From Micrasema longulum (taxonomy: Eukaryota; Arthropoda; Insecta; Trichoptera; Brachycentridae), in contig JAGVSM010002657.1 in NCBI GenBank assembly GCA_022494885.1, forward strand, positions 50,540 through 114,539: a stretch of 64,000 bases of DNA, written 5' to 3'. Below, piece after piece: positions 33,079-43,745 of the stretch. Positions within the stretch are counted from its first letter, which is position 1. Each line of letters opens with the position of its first letter. Below the pieces are notes generated by a model. It saw nothing but the letters and a program-made list of their open reading frames with translations. It did no database searches and was not told the DNA's origin. The translations under genes and the position numbers were made by a program.

Positions 33079-33290
33079 GGTCTATAATAGGAGTGTGGAG
33101 TCTATAATAAGGTATGGGATAAAATCATGGGGCCATTCAACCAGAACCAATATCAAAATGATGCAGAATCTACAGTATTCCATTACTAAGAAAGATGCTT
33201 AAAAACCAGTCGAATTATTCAATCAGAGAGATAACAAAAGACTCCTTTACAAATCACTCTAAACTCTTCTTCTCTTTCAAAACGCCAGTT
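33079..33290 (+). mobile_element. CR1/Jockey-like LINE 5' part of a 5'-inverted copy
   Basis: The plus strand reads SIIRYGIKSWGHSTRTNIKM, MQNLQYS, a one-base frame change, LLRKMLKNQSNYSIREIT. The Tyr-Gly-Ile-x2-Trp-Gly motif normally lies just upstream of the domain encoded at 32821-33078, so the two inverted blocks form one copy with 5' inversion, as produced by twin priming. Confidence 0.7.
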
Positions 33291-33359
33291 CTATGAATTT
33301 TGTAGTTATGCATCATTTTAGAGCAATATAATTGTAATATTTAAAAAAATTATGGTATT

Positions 33360-33545
33360 ATTATTATTATTATTATTATGGATAACTTATATAGCGCTAT
33401 TTTCGTAATGTAATACCTCAAGGGCGCTTTACATAGTGATTCTAGTGTTAAATAAATATAATTGAAGCTTTTAAATTTGTAATTGAATTAAAACAATTTA
33501 TTTTGTTGTCACATGCTACGGATTTATTCAAATGATTTAGATCAT
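33360..33545 (-). mobile_element. L2-like LINE 3' end
   Basis: Reverse of the 16283 type: (ATT)n, TATATAGCGCTATTTTCG, CTCAAGGGCGCTTTAC, then the 3' UTR ending CATGCTACGGATTTATTC. Confidence 0.85.
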
Positions 33546-34271
33546 AGCGATCCCTAAAATTAGTAATAAACATGGCAGTAGAACATTAAATTATATTGCA
33601 ACTTACATTTTTTTTTATTCCTACTCACCTTAGATTTAATAATTTAATAAAAAGAGTTTTTATATTAATGATCTTTAAATAATTTCTTTGGGTTTGATTT
33701 AACAAATAAAAATAAAAAAACATTATCTTACAGTAAACATAACATTTCTTTTTAAATTCATTCAAACTCTTTTCATTCTTCATTCATTCCGGCTTCTCTT
33801 CATACATTTTTAAACCTTTATACATAATGCAATTTCGGGAATTAGTTTTTTAATAAAGTAATACACTTATGAAAATTTATTTAACAATATCTTATTAATG
33901 AAGTATTTGGGCATTCGATTGTTAAAAAATTGACATAATTTAATAAGGGTTGTAAGTAAAGACTGTTATCAAAAATTCTTTTAAATTCTAAGCGTAGAAA
34001 ATGCTACACTAGCATTACTATTTAAAAACATGCATGAGTAGCCCGTACGGAGAAAATCCATTCTTATGTTATTGACCACGAAATTAGCTACAGATTACAG
34101 CAATAAAACGGGCCGTAATAACTTGGGCTGAGAATTGTAAGCGAAAACCAAAACCGTCCATTACACGTTTGTTGTTAAACTAAAAACCAAACTAAAACCA
34201 AACCAAAAAATTGGAACGGTTTTGTTCTATGCAATAGAGCCTAAGGGCTTCTCTAGATAATTATTACTCTG
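33546..34271. other. unassigned; A/C-rich patch near 34150
   Basis: 34175-34210 is a degenerate ACCAAACTAAAACC run. Otherwise AT-rich DNA without recognised features. Confidence 0.4.
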
Positions 34272-34390
34272 GGGTGGTATTCTGAACGCAAAAGCGCGCG
34301 TAGAAAAGGCATTTTTAACGCGTATTTACGTACTTTAAATACGCGCTAACAGAGCGATCTCTTCGCGCGCAATTTCGTTTAGAATACCAG
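34272..34390. mobile_element. palindromic MITE D
   Basis: CTGGGGTGGTATTCTGAACGC at the left mirrors TTTAGAATACCAGCCCTG at the right. The middle is CGCGTATTTACGTACTTTAAATACGCGC. Family members at 45044, 50028, 58021, 62043 and 62220 share the GGTATTCTGAAC ends and the TACGTACT centre. No coding capacity. Confidence 0.8.
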
Positions 34391-35224
34391 CCCTGTCTGA
34401 TCTGATTTTTTTCAACGTTATTACTATGCGGCGTTGGATAAATTTTCTACAAAGGTTTTAAAATATGCGTATTAACGAAAAACTAGACGTTTCGTACTCC
34501 ACGTGACAGACGGCACGTGAAAGAAAGTACATTTCTCCACATACACGAAACAGTTTTAAAGATCGTGAGCCTTCTTACTGGTTTCACTCATACAAGAAGC
34601 AATGTTATTTTGTTAATAAAAGAGTAATTTTTTTAAAATTTTCAATCTCACATATCACTATTTTAATTGAATTCATATCTCCTACTTTCACTGCCCATTA
34701 TATGGCATTATACTGCAAATTATATAGAAAGGCCTTTGTCGGATATTGTCATTCATCCTCATGACCGTATTGCAAACACAAATGGTAGTAAAAACTGTAT
34801 TTACTTATACCACAATAGCCTATGCCCATAAAAGTAAACTCTTGAAAAATGTAATAAAAGGACGGCACGTATAATGTTACCGCGCCATACTTGTACGCAA
34901 TATTTGTTAGATGCGCATTCGGCGGGCATGACGTGTTTCGTAGAATGACGTGACACCAACCGCGAACGTTTTGAATGGGTTCGTTTTTAAACCCGAAAAT
35001 GATAAATATTTTTTTTTTATATATTGCTAGTTATGCATGCATAGGTATTGTAAAGATCCGCTCTGAACATTGCATTTATTTTTAACGTTATTCCCGATTT
35101 GTGAAAATAGCCTGTTTTAAAATAGAAAATGCAATTCACGATTTAAAATGTAAAAAATAAATTTGTTTAATAAAATTTTAAAAAACCACTTTGTTTTTAA
35201 CAACTAATATTAATAAAAAAAAAT
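34391..35224. other. unassigned spacer
   Basis: Contains scattered GC-richer words (CGGCACGTGAAAG, GGCGGGCATGACGTG), but no gene, promoter pair or repeat I can support. Confidence 0.4.
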
Positions 35225-35275
35225 TCCACTGACCGGTTTCAAAGCAAACAAGCTTCTTTGTCAAGATTTACGTAA
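35225..35275 (-). ncRNA. degenerate hammerhead-like motif (Penelope-type), copy C
   Basis: Minus strand: TTGACAA (two changes from CTGANGA), AGAAGC-loop-GCTTT stem, GAAACCGGTC with NUH site GTC. Sequence beyond it (AGTGGAA, T run, AGTTGTTAAAAACAAAG) is shared with the motif at 43808, marking a common element. Confidence 0.4.
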
Positions 35276-36183
35276 CTGATGAATTCTTTCCTATTTTATT
35301 TTTATCATGTTTACTAAATACTACACGTGGAATCAATAAATCAAGTATTTTTTCTTCCAAAAAAGGTGTTTTTAACAATTTATAAAATAAATTCTGGTTT
35401 TAAAATTTGAAAACGTTACTGTCAGTTTTTCTGTTTTTTTATTTATTTATTTAACCAAAAATGAATCAATACAATAAATACAGCTTAAAGTGACACTGAA
35501 TTAATGCTGCTAATGTATTATTAATATTTATAAATAGTTAATTTAAATTAGCAAGTACGTTTAGTAGTTTGCTTTTGCTTTTTTAATTCATTGTGAAATA
35601 CAATGCTAACGATGTTATCACCACCTCCCACCTCCTTTATCTAGAAAGTCCGTGACAAAGTTTAAAATTTCCTTTCGCGTACCGTTTTTGAAACCTCGCA
35701 AATGTGAAGTTTTAATCCACACGTCCCGGATTATGCTGTATTCGTATCCTTTACACTACTGAATACGTGTTTTCACGCTGATTCGTGTCCTTTCATTCCA
35801 TAATTATTGAAATCCGATCAAAACTATCCTTTCGACCTTCAAATTTAGGTATCTAGATACACAAAAGGTTAAATTAAACCAGAGTTTTTTAAAAAAATAA
35901 AATATTTTGTTCCTATGATTTAGTATCTTAAGTAGTAAAGTATCTAAAACATTACCTAAAAAATAAACTTTTTAATGCTTGAGTTCTTCCTTTACACGGC
36001 TGTGAAACTATTGTGTTCACGAAAAAACAAATACACAATTACGTAATAACAATAACTTATATGTACATATAACTTACTAATTAAAAATATTTGGTACACT
36101 TCCACTTATTTATTGAACCAACAGCGCTTTCACCCTCATGAGTATCTTTGGACTGATAAATATTATCTTAAATGTAGGTACAT
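35276..36183. other. unassigned spacer
   Basis: No recognised gene or repeat. 35620-35830 is slightly GC-richer with no convincing ORF. Confidence 0.4.
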
Positions 36184-36187
36184 TTAA

Positions 36188-36603
36188 CCTTTCCCTCACT
36201 AGCATCCAAAAATTACACATGATCCGAACGGGGGGACCAAACGACCCCAGCGCCTACTTGTATATGGCGTTAGGAGAATAAATCGTTAGAAGTATTTATG
36301 ACCGTGCAATAATTTATTCATGTTTTCGCGTACACATATTTTACTCATTCGTGTATTTTGTTAATTTGTATTAGTTTGCCGAATGCTTATGTACATAAAG
36401 TGAAATTGACCCTTGTTTTATTAACGTCTTTTTTGTTTTTAATATTAACCATTTCAAAATTTAAAAACAAAATCGGGAAAATGCTTCTTTCTATTAATTT
36501 CACGATTACAAAAATATACGGCAAATAGCTTTAATAATACTCGAGTTATCGAATTAAAATCGGTCTATGAGGGATTCGAATCCCCTCCTTCGGTCCGGCT
36601 AGG
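36188..36603 (-). mobile_element. piggyBac-like MITE, copy 2
   Basis: TTAA at 36184-36187 and 36604-36607 flank ends CCTTTCCCTCACTAGC and (minus strand) CCTAGCCGGACCGAAGG. Interior words GATCCGAACGGGGGGACC, AACGACCCCAGCGCC, CGTGCAATAATTTATTCATG and GGGATTCGAATCCC are shared with 14757-15034. No transposase ORF. Confidence 0.8.
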
Positions 36604-36771
36604 TTAAAAACTAAGTCGAAAGAGATACCAATCGTAATATTTCAATGAAACAGAGTGGGACAAATTTTATCAATAATTTTATAAACGTTTTCGAAAACGT
36701 GTGTTGGCGGTGTACTGTAAGAGGGGAGTCTATTCTATGAAAATATTTATTGTTTTATTGCAATGAACACG

Positions 36772-37490
36772 GTCAAACTAAGAGGGCTAACAAGAGTGAG
36801 TTTATAAATTCTATCTGCTGGTGTATTAAAATTCCATAGCTGTTATTTTTTATCCTATTTATTTCAAAAATTTCCAATCTATCTAACTGTGGACCTTTAT
36901 GTTCTACTTGTAAATTTTTTATGTCTTGATTCGTCAAACTTTTGTTGGAATTCCTTTGAATGTAATGCATAGTTTGATTTATCGTTATTTAATCTATGTG
37001 AAGCTAAATGTTTTTCCAGTCTATATTTAGTAGCTCTCCCGCTTTGTCCTATTTATGAACCAGGACAATTACATGTTAATTCATATACTCCGCTTTTTTC
37101 AAATTTGTTGATCTGATCTTTACTATTAATAAATGTTTTGCCCAAAGTTTTTGTTACTATAAAATGAAACATAATTTTTAGTAACGCTTAATTTTTGCTA
37201 TTATTTCCTAAATAATTTAGTTTTACCCGCTTTTCATCCATATTACTATCGATAGATGTATGTTCTCCACATGATTGAGTAATTGTATTTTCCTTTTGTT
37301 TTTTACGTATTTAATTATTGACTAGGGATTCTTTGTAGTCATTACGTGCTAATGTTTTAATACTATTAAGTTCTTTTTTATAATTGTTGGCTGACATTGG
37401 TGTATTGCATAATCTATGAATTAACGAATGAAATGTTGACATTTTGTGAGAAATTGATGACGTAAAGAAGTATGGATTATGTTATCGCTG
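36772..37490 (-). mobile_element. Penelope-like element remnant (RT end plus GIY-YIG endonuclease)
   Basis: Reading the minus strand from about 37440: FHSLIHRLCNTPMSANNYKK, ELNSIKTLARNDYKESLV, then a decayed linker, SGVYELTCNCPGS-stop-IGQSGRATKYRLEKHLASH and a C-terminal tail. GVYELTCN...YIGQ(S/T)GR is the GIY-YIG endonuclease core (its Tyr codon is now a stop), and the preceding Asn-Thr-Pro-Met-Ser block is the RT-endonuclease connector of Penelope-like elements. Several stops and frameshifts make it a dead copy. Confidence 0.85.
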
Positions 37491-37559
37491 AATGTAGGCT
37501 TTCTAAATAAGTGGAGCTTTATGAGTAAGTTGAATAATTAAGAGGAAGTGAACCGATCT

Positions 37560-37730
37560 TTATATCAATACAGTGTTATCTATTATATTATACGAGTATT
37601 ATATTTATTATGTACTAGAATAATATTTTAAAAAAGGAAATGAATGCCTCGACACGGGTTATGCCCAGTGAGGTGTTCATATAGAATATAAAAATATAGT
37701 GTCCTATGTGAAATAAATAAATAAATTATT
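37560..37730 (+). mobile_element. LINE 3' end
   Basis: GAATGCCTCGACACGGGTT, ATGCCCAGTGAGGTGTTC, then AATAAATAAATAAATTA: the compact hairpin-plus-tail layout of LINE 3' ends here. No coding. Confidence 0.55.
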
Positions 37731-37857
37731 ACTGTTTAAACAATCTTCAAAATCAATATTTCACGTCCACAGAAAAATAATTTACAGTCTATTCCAATCT
37801 TCAATAGATTTTGTTTATGTGTGCGTAAGATAAAGTTTTAAAAACGTTATTATTATA

Positions 37858-38095
37858 TTATTTATTTATTCATTTATTTATAAATTTATTGCAAAAAAAT
37901 AATATACAAACTTTATAACAGGGAATCTGTATAAAACCAATTAATATAAAATGAAAACGGATTGTTCTCTGTTTATGATAGTCTCCATCTAACATGGCAC
38001 AGCCTGTTCTAAGATGGAGATTTTCTATCTTTAGAGCGCAAGTAGTCCTATAGTAATAAAACAATAACATAAAAAAGAAAAACTAAAACTACTAT
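37858..38095 (-). mobile_element. LINE 3' end, reverse
   Basis: TTTATTTATTCATTTATTTA tail, then GGGAATCTGTATAAAACC and CCATCTAACATGGCACAGCC, mirror of 30530-30705. Confidence 0.7.
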
Positions 38096-38107
38096 TACTA
38101 TTACTCT

Positions 38108-38195
38108 TATATGTAGAGTAGGCTTCGAACCTCGGTCCTCTGATCCGCGAGTCCGCAACACTAGCCACGGGACCACAACCCGATTCAAATGTGCT
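38108..38195 (-). mobile_element. tRNA-derived SINE head, family 3, reverse
   Basis: GGCTTCGAACCTCGG (reversed B-box GGTTCGAAGCC), CGCGAGTCCGCAACACTAGCC and ACGGGACCACAACCCG. On the minus strand this is the head CGGGTTGTGGTCCCGTGGC also seen forward at 62638. It lies within 40 bases of an RTE end. Confidence 0.7.
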
Positions 38196-38229
38196 TATTA
38201 ACAAAAGGTGGTGCCAAGCCTTATGTACA

Positions 38230-38885
38230 AAAACAACAACAAATCATCACGCCGTTTCCCCGTAAGGGTAAGCAGAGAGGATAGAACGCCACATCACTCT
38301 ACCTTTGCACACAGATCTCGCTTCCTCTACATTCATACATCTTCTCAAGCACGCGCGCCGACTATTCCGACTTTTGACATGTCTATCTTCAAGTATTTGT
38401 TGGATTTGGTCATGCCACATGTCTTTCTCAGTCTTCCTCTATTTCTGCATCCATCAACATTCGCGTTGTAAATATTCTTAGCCGTTCTTTCGCTGTCCAT
38501 TCGCTCTTCATGTCCAAACCAGCGCAGAGCTCCTTTCTTGATTTTGTCGATAATGCTTGTCTCAGCCTTACATAAGGTACGGATCTCAACATTTGTGCAT
38601 CTATCGTAAATAGTTTTACCACACATTCGCCTGAGAGATCGTATTTCGACAGCATTCAGCCTACTTTCATCCCTGTTTTTCCAAGTCCATACTTCGCTCC
38701 CATACATCAGGGTCGGGACCGGGACTCCGTTGTGAACTGCTAATTTTGCATCTTGCGACAAACATTTATTTTCCAAGGTTGATTTAAGTGCACCGTTCAC
38801 TCTGTTCCCGGCACTCACCCTCCTTTCAATATCTTTCACAGTCATTCCATCCTTAGTAAAAACATACTTCCCAGATACACTAATA
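38230..38885 (-). mobile_element. RTE-like RT C-terminal fragment, interrupted 5'
   Basis: The minus strand from about 38860 reads GMTVKDIERRVSAGNRVNGA, NKCLSQDAKLAVHNGVPV, TLMYGSEVWTWKNRDESRLN, RRMCGKTIYDRCTNVEIRTL, KGALRWFGHEERMDSERTAK and NIYNANVDGCRNRGRLRKT. Intact for about 180 codons. A palindromic element breaks it at 38886, and a small forward-orientation piece of the same RT (TGGTAAAACTATGTATGG) lies beyond at 39123. Confidence 0.85.
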
Positions 38886-39117
38886 CCCGTATGCAGAAAC
38901 AAACCTTAGGGTGAGGAAAGTACATTCTATTGTCTTCACCTTGGGGTTATTATCTGCGTTTGAGATAAGAATGTACTTTCCTCACCTTAAGTTTTGTCTC
39001 TGCTTACGGACCTTAAGGTGAGGAAAGTACATTCTATTGTGTTCACCTTCGGGTTATTTTCTGCATTTGAGATTAGAATGTACTTTCCTCACCTTGAGTT
39101 TTGTCTCTGCATACGGG
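38886..39117. mobile_element. double-hairpin MITE H inside RTE fragment
   Basis: 232 bases flanked by TA (38884-38885 and 39118-39119) with terminal repeats CCCGTATGCAGAAACAAA and TTTGTCTCTGCATACGGG. Inside are two tandem hairpins, each GGTGAGGAAAGTACATTCTA ... AGAATGTACTTTCCTCACC with a short loop, about 108 bases apart. TA flanks fit Tc1/mariner-type insertion. The tandem duplication of the whole hairpin is unusual. Confidence 0.85.
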
Positions 39118-39194
39118 TATAATGGTAAAACTATGTATGGTAGGTGCATATTTTTTTCTCATTATCTCTAATCTTGTAATTAGAACTTGACTGA

Positions 39195-39479
39195 TTGATA
39201 AACTGGACGATCGATCTTGTTATCCCGAGAAAGAAACGTCTATTACTCAAGCTGAATCTGCCATCTGCCAGACGTTTATCGTACCGGTTGTCATCATATC
39301 GGGAATACCACAGGATCGGTTTAAGGCCTCGTCAAGGGGATTACTCCCGCAGCCTGCCACCCCCTCCGCCGAGGGGCTGTCATTACAGGAAAGAGGATCA
39401 CATCCCTAATCTGGTGATTATCAACGATTACCTGACGACAGAAACTATCATTTTATGCGACGGAATTTTGAGGGAATAA
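39195..39479 (+). CDS. orphan ORF, 94 codons, Arg-rich
   Basis: Open from ATG at 39195 to TAA at 39477-39479, in a patch of higher G+C than its surroundings. Basic N-terminal half (IPRKKRLLLKLNLPSARRLS), a Pro run near residue 56, and a less basic C-terminal end (NLVIINDYLTTETIILCD). No domain, signal peptide or repeat copy is recognised. It follows RTE and MITE debris, so it could be a transposon remnant; an upstream AATTAG could also act as a splice acceptor. Function unknown. Confidence 0.25.
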   Translation: MINWTIDLVIPRKKRLLLKLNLPSARRLSYRLSSYREYHRIGLRPRQGDYSRSLPPPPPRGCHYRKEDHIPNLVIINDYLTTETIILCDGILRE

Positions 39480-39649
39480 TAAATTACAAATCAGTCATGG
39501 CAGCGAAAAATCGAATTAGTGTTTGATTAATATTTTTTATCATTAATAATATTTTATTGCAATCAGGCGATTCATTTTTTTTATACTGTGAAAGCACTCC
39601 CTTCACATACCCGAAAACTGTTTCCAAAAGACCAAGGGTCTTTCTATCG

Positions 39650-39915
39650 CTTTTGCTCAAACTATAAAAATATTGTTTTTTTTGTTATAAATTAATTTTA
39701 TCAATTTATTTAAAACTTCAAGTACAAATAACAAGTACTTTGGCGGACTTATTGCTAAAAGCAATACCTTCCAGCCGGCCAAAAAACAGACTGGACAAAA
39801 AAGAGATTGGTCAATGTTTTGTATTGAAAAACCATAAATATATATTACACAATGGTATAGGGGATTTTGGAGCTGTCCAAATAATAGAATTATTGACGTA
39901 ATCTCTCTATAATCC
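39650..39915 (-). mobile_element. LINE 3' end, reverse
   Basis: The minus strand has the box GGCTGGAAGGTATTGCTTTT, AGCAATAAGTCCGCCAAAG and an AT-rich end. The same box design (GGTTGGAAGAAATTGCC...CCCGCCAATG) is at 59705-59800. Confidence 0.55.
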
Positions 39916-40559
39916 ATTTATTTCTGGGTATCGCAAATCCGTCTAACTTCTTGACTCTAGATTCTGCCTCTTTTGGGTTTCTGAGCAGTTATTTGGTTTT
40001 TCTATTTAGTTTTTCTACTAGGTTTTTCGTATTTTTTATTTTCTTAATCTATCTATCTATCCTCGCCTCTGATGTATACACCATGATTTGGTCTGATACA
40101 CCTTTTGTATATCCGAATTATGTTTCCAATAATCATGTGTTCATTGCACTATACGACATTTCTTAGCCATCCAGATGCTTACTAATTGAGATGGATATAT
40201 ATGTTCTCATCATCACTATGGCAGCATCATCTGCATGGCATGTGATGTTAAAGACCCTATCTCCCTTAGTAGATTCACTACTTTTTTTATTCTTAAAAGC
40301 GTTTTTTTTTATATATATTTAATCTGCTTGTGTAAGAAAAGGTTTATATTGTTGTGCTATATTTAGTTATAAAGGTGCTAAACTTGCTTTGTTTCTTTGT
40401 TGTTCTTAATATGTGTTATTTTCTAAATGTTAATATTATTTGTGTCCCGAATTGAGTTGTTGTAACTCCTGGGAATTTAATTCAACGTATTATACTTGTA
40501 AAGTACTTTGAGTTATATGATTTTTGTTTTTAATTAAAAAAATTAAAAGGCACATACAT
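39916..40559. other. unassigned; 71-codon hydrophobic frame
   Basis: 39951-40166 is open, with a Phe/Leu-rich N-terminal half and a more ordinary C-terminal end (VYPNYVSNNHVFIALYDIS). It may be a decayed element end; nothing is recognised. Confidence 0.3.
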
Positions 40560-40700
40560 ATGTTTCTACATGCATACAAAAAAAGTTTTGTTTATTTTTA
40601 AAATTACTACTTACTATGTTTGTATTTATCTGTATTTTTTATGTAAATGCTCCTTGAGCGTATTGTAAAATTAAATAAATAAACTCTTTCAATAAAGATT
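40560..40700 (+). mobile_element. LINE 3' end
   Basis: TGCTCCTTGAGCGTATTG and TAAAATTAAATAAATAAA, the forward form of the tail at 21217-21260. Confidence 0.65.
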
Positions 40701-41084
40701 TCTAAAAAAAAAAAAACTTCATTAATTCAAAATAACAGCAGTTTTTAATTGGGAGATAAGGCTTGCACATATAAACATTTTTTTTAAAAGTACATTATGT
40801 TATACGTATTAAATGACAAGGAAAATGTGGGATCAGATAATGAGTTTGGAAGGAGAGAGAAAGTAAATAAATAGAGTGGCTTTAATTATTTATAATTTTA
40901 TAAACCGCGATTCCAATTAAAATTACCAAATGATTTCATTGTAAGCTTATCAAATTATATGAAGGGCTTATATAGGATATTGTCATTCTCCCTCATGATT
41001 ATATTTTTTTAACGCCACATTAGCACAATTACAGTGGTGAACAAAACAACCAAGGCTTGAGAAAAATCACATTATATTTTTTTG

Positions 41085-41165
41085 TGTTCTCGCCGGGAAT
41101 AGGCCCCGGAGCTTTCTGTGCGTAAGTCAATCGTCCTAGCCATTACACGAATAGTAGCAATAAAC
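41085..41165 (-). mobile_element. degenerate tRNA-like SINE head
   Basis: The minus strand reads CGTGTAATGGCTAGGACG ... GGGGCCTATTCCCGGCGAG, positions and spacing of tRNA A and B boxes with changes in the B box. Confidence 0.5.
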
Positions 41166-41217
41166 TGTGCTACTTTTTATTCAATTCAGTTACAAAAATC
41201 TGTGTCCATTATGGTAT

Positions 41218-41906
41218 TCTTTATATATATAATTCCTCCGTACGTGTGATGTCACTGAAATCCTCCTAAAAGGCTTAACCGATTTACGTGCGGTTTTCAG
41301 AGAAATACAGATCTTTGCGCTGCGCGTGTTCGTAGATATTAAAATCTTCAATCTAATATGTAAAAAATAAGTAAAGAGCATAAATGTTTTATCGATCTAC
41401 CAGGGTTACATTTGAGGAGAATGCATTTACAAAAAAATTAAAAGATATAATTTTTGTGCATTAAAAAAGTTTATTTTTAAATGTTTACAAACAGCATTTG
41501 TTTTTTGTGGATCTTAATCAGATCCTTTTCATATATTCCTTATAATTTCTATCCATTAAATTTTTACTGGATTTTTGGTAATACTAAAATAGTATTAAAT
41601 TTAACATATTTTTATAAATCGTTTTCCTACATAAGTGCACCCCTCTGTTGGTGAGAAGACCGGAGTTTAACGTTTGCAAAAAGAATGCTATGTTTGAAAA
41701 ATATTTATTTTATTCTTTGGAATTCAACCATAAACAAGTACCTAGGTACCTACTTAAATTAAATATTTGAATATTAACAATTTTTAGTTTTGGAATTTCA
41801 TTACAAACAAGTACCTAGGTACACCCACTTATAAATGAAGTATTTTTCCAAGCTTATAGCAGGAGAGCCAACGTTCGGGCAGGACAACGTCTGTCGGGTC
41901 CGCTAG
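41218..41906 (+). mobile_element. non-autonomous Helitron
   Basis: Begins TCTTTATATATATAATTCC, followed by CCGTACGTGTGATGTCAC and AAAAGGCTTAACCGATTTA. Ends AGGACAACGTCTGTCGGGTC then CGCTAG and T. TC at the 5' end and CTAG|T at the 3' end with an upstream GACA...TGTC hairpin are Helitron features. Internally, ACAAGTACCTAGGTAC recurs at 41736 and 41807. The 3' part recurs in reverse at 63698-64000. No Rep/helicase ORF. Confidence 0.75.
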
Positions 41907-42109
41907 TTTTTCATGAATTGAATATCATTAATTAAGATTATTATTATTTTGAAAAATTCCTTAACTCCGACGACTTCATACAAGTCACAAAAATATTAAT
42001 TCCATAATCCGCTTATTTCAAGGTAATTAACTACTTCAATTTGATCATCAGTGATATTATTTTTATACATAAAAGATTAGTAATTTTATAACCATATGTC
42101 TATGTCTAC

Positions 42110-42265
42110 ACATCTCGCTTCCTCAAAATTCTAGTATTTGTTTGATTTGGTCATGTTATGTCTTGCACAGTCTTTCTCGTTTTCTGGATCCATCAACATT
42201 AGCTTTATAAAGCTTTTTAGCCCGTCTTTCGCTGTCCATGCGCTGTACGTATCCAAACCAGCATT
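42110..42265 (-). mobile_element. RTE-like RT C-terminal fragment
   Basis: The minus strand reads GWIRTAHGQ-like residues then ERRAKKLYKANVDGSRKRER and a degenerate end, matching KRIYDANVDGCRKRGRP of the family. Confidence 0.65.
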
Positions 42266-42408
42266 TTAAATAAATAAAAATGTTAACTTAAACAAACGTT
42301 TAAATAGATTTAGAATTGACCACGCGACTTAACCCTTCCGGGCCAAAGACAGTATCTAGAGCCCCCAGGTAGCATATTTTTTCAATAACTTTGATTTATT
42401 TTTTTGTA

Positions 42409-42815
42409 TAATAGGGAAATATCACATACCTGAATACCGATAAAAATATATGAAATGGATTTGGAATAATTAATTGTATTTTCAAAATCAATATGAATAT
42501 TGTCGAGAAATGTTTTCATACATAAGAGTAAAAAAGAAATTCAATAAAAATACGTTCGTAGAAAAACGCGACGTGTTTGGCCATGGTTGTTGTGACGTCA
42601 AGATTCGTGATATTGTTCTACCCAAATTTCAATAGCATGGAACAAATAAACATGAATCGTGACGTATTAGGGGCGTGGTTAATGAAATGACCGTTTTTGC
42701 GGAAATTGTTTTTTTGCTACCTACTAATAGTTAGCAAAAAAATAAATTTTTACTAGGCAGTATTTTATAGGCCGTTATTACTTTACAAATGTAAAAAAAG
42801 TAATATTTCCCTATT
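42409..42815 (-). mobile_element. element F, copy 1 (uninterrupted)
   Basis: Ends ATAATAGGGAAATAT and ATATTTCCCTATTC are inverted. Interior on the minus strand includes CCTAATACGTCACGATTCATG, TTTGTTCCATGCTATTG, TTGACGTCACAAC and GGCCAAACACGTCGCG. It provides the empty site for the MITE E insertion in the copy at 48678-49339. Confidence 0.75.
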
Positions 42816-43387
42816 CGAGACTCAATAATGTTAAGAATGTATCAGAAATATTATATACTTCAATAATAAGTATTATTTGCCTTTGTTTTCCCCCCGTGCA
42901 AACAGCAAACTGTACAATTCATCGCTCTACAGTTTAATAATCTTTGATATATTGGTCAGTTTGCACGTGCGTTTTTTGCTAATTGGTGGCTTTTTTCCAG
43001 CCATGACCACTAAAAACCGGATTTCCAGCTTGACAGTTTACACGCGTTCCCCCTCCCGGCTACCCGCTGTACCGCTTTGCCAACTCGCAGCGAGAATTTA
43101 GATCAGTGGTGTCCAACATGTCATAGAGCACCCCCTCGCAACAGTATTTTATAGAATATTAAATGTGTAAATTTTGCAGAAAGCTCGAAATATTATAAAA
43201 TAAATACAAAACAACTTTGTTTTCAATGACTTGTTTTATTTTTTCCACCGACTTAACATATGGAGCTAATAAGTCAAGTATTTTTGTCATGTTGTTCTTG
43301 TTAAGATGGGAAGTGTAAAGTGAGATGGATACGATCTTAAAAACTTTACAGGAGTGGACGTAAAGGAAACAATTTTAAAAAAAAAGT
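42816..43387. other. unassigned spacer
   Basis: A 74-codon plus frame (42877-43101) is not recognised. Otherwise nothing. Confidence 0.35.
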
Positions 43388-43745
43388 TGCAACAGAGAGG
43401 GAAAACATTTTTGAGAAGGAAATATGGGAGTCTAGGCATTTACAGGGCTTATGACCTGTCATTGTCTGGTTTAAGTGGCCACTTTACACACTGTGTAACA
43501 TTCACCATTCCGCTTATGTTTGAACAGCCACGTTTCCTCAACTCTTCCATCTGTTGACTTTTGTGAAGTAAAAGAGCTGAAACCTTTATCATATAACCTT
43601 TATCATAAGCCCTGTAAATGCCTAGACTCCTATATTCCCTTCTCAAAAATGTTTTCCCTCTCTGTTGCAACAAATTTAAATATGAACAACTCCCTAGGGA
43701 GAAAACCCAGCCAGTCTGCAAGCATTTGGACATACTCAAAACATG
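43388..43745. repeat. FB family copy with fold-back arms
   Basis: GTTGCAACAGAGAGGG at the left mirrors CCCTCTCTGTTGCAAC near 43670. The loop is shortened: ACCTTTATCAT then directly back into ATAAGCCCTGTAAATGCC. The right side extends through CTCCCTAGGGAG and CCAGTCTGCAAGCATTTGG to CATACTCAAAACATGG. Confidence 0.8.
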
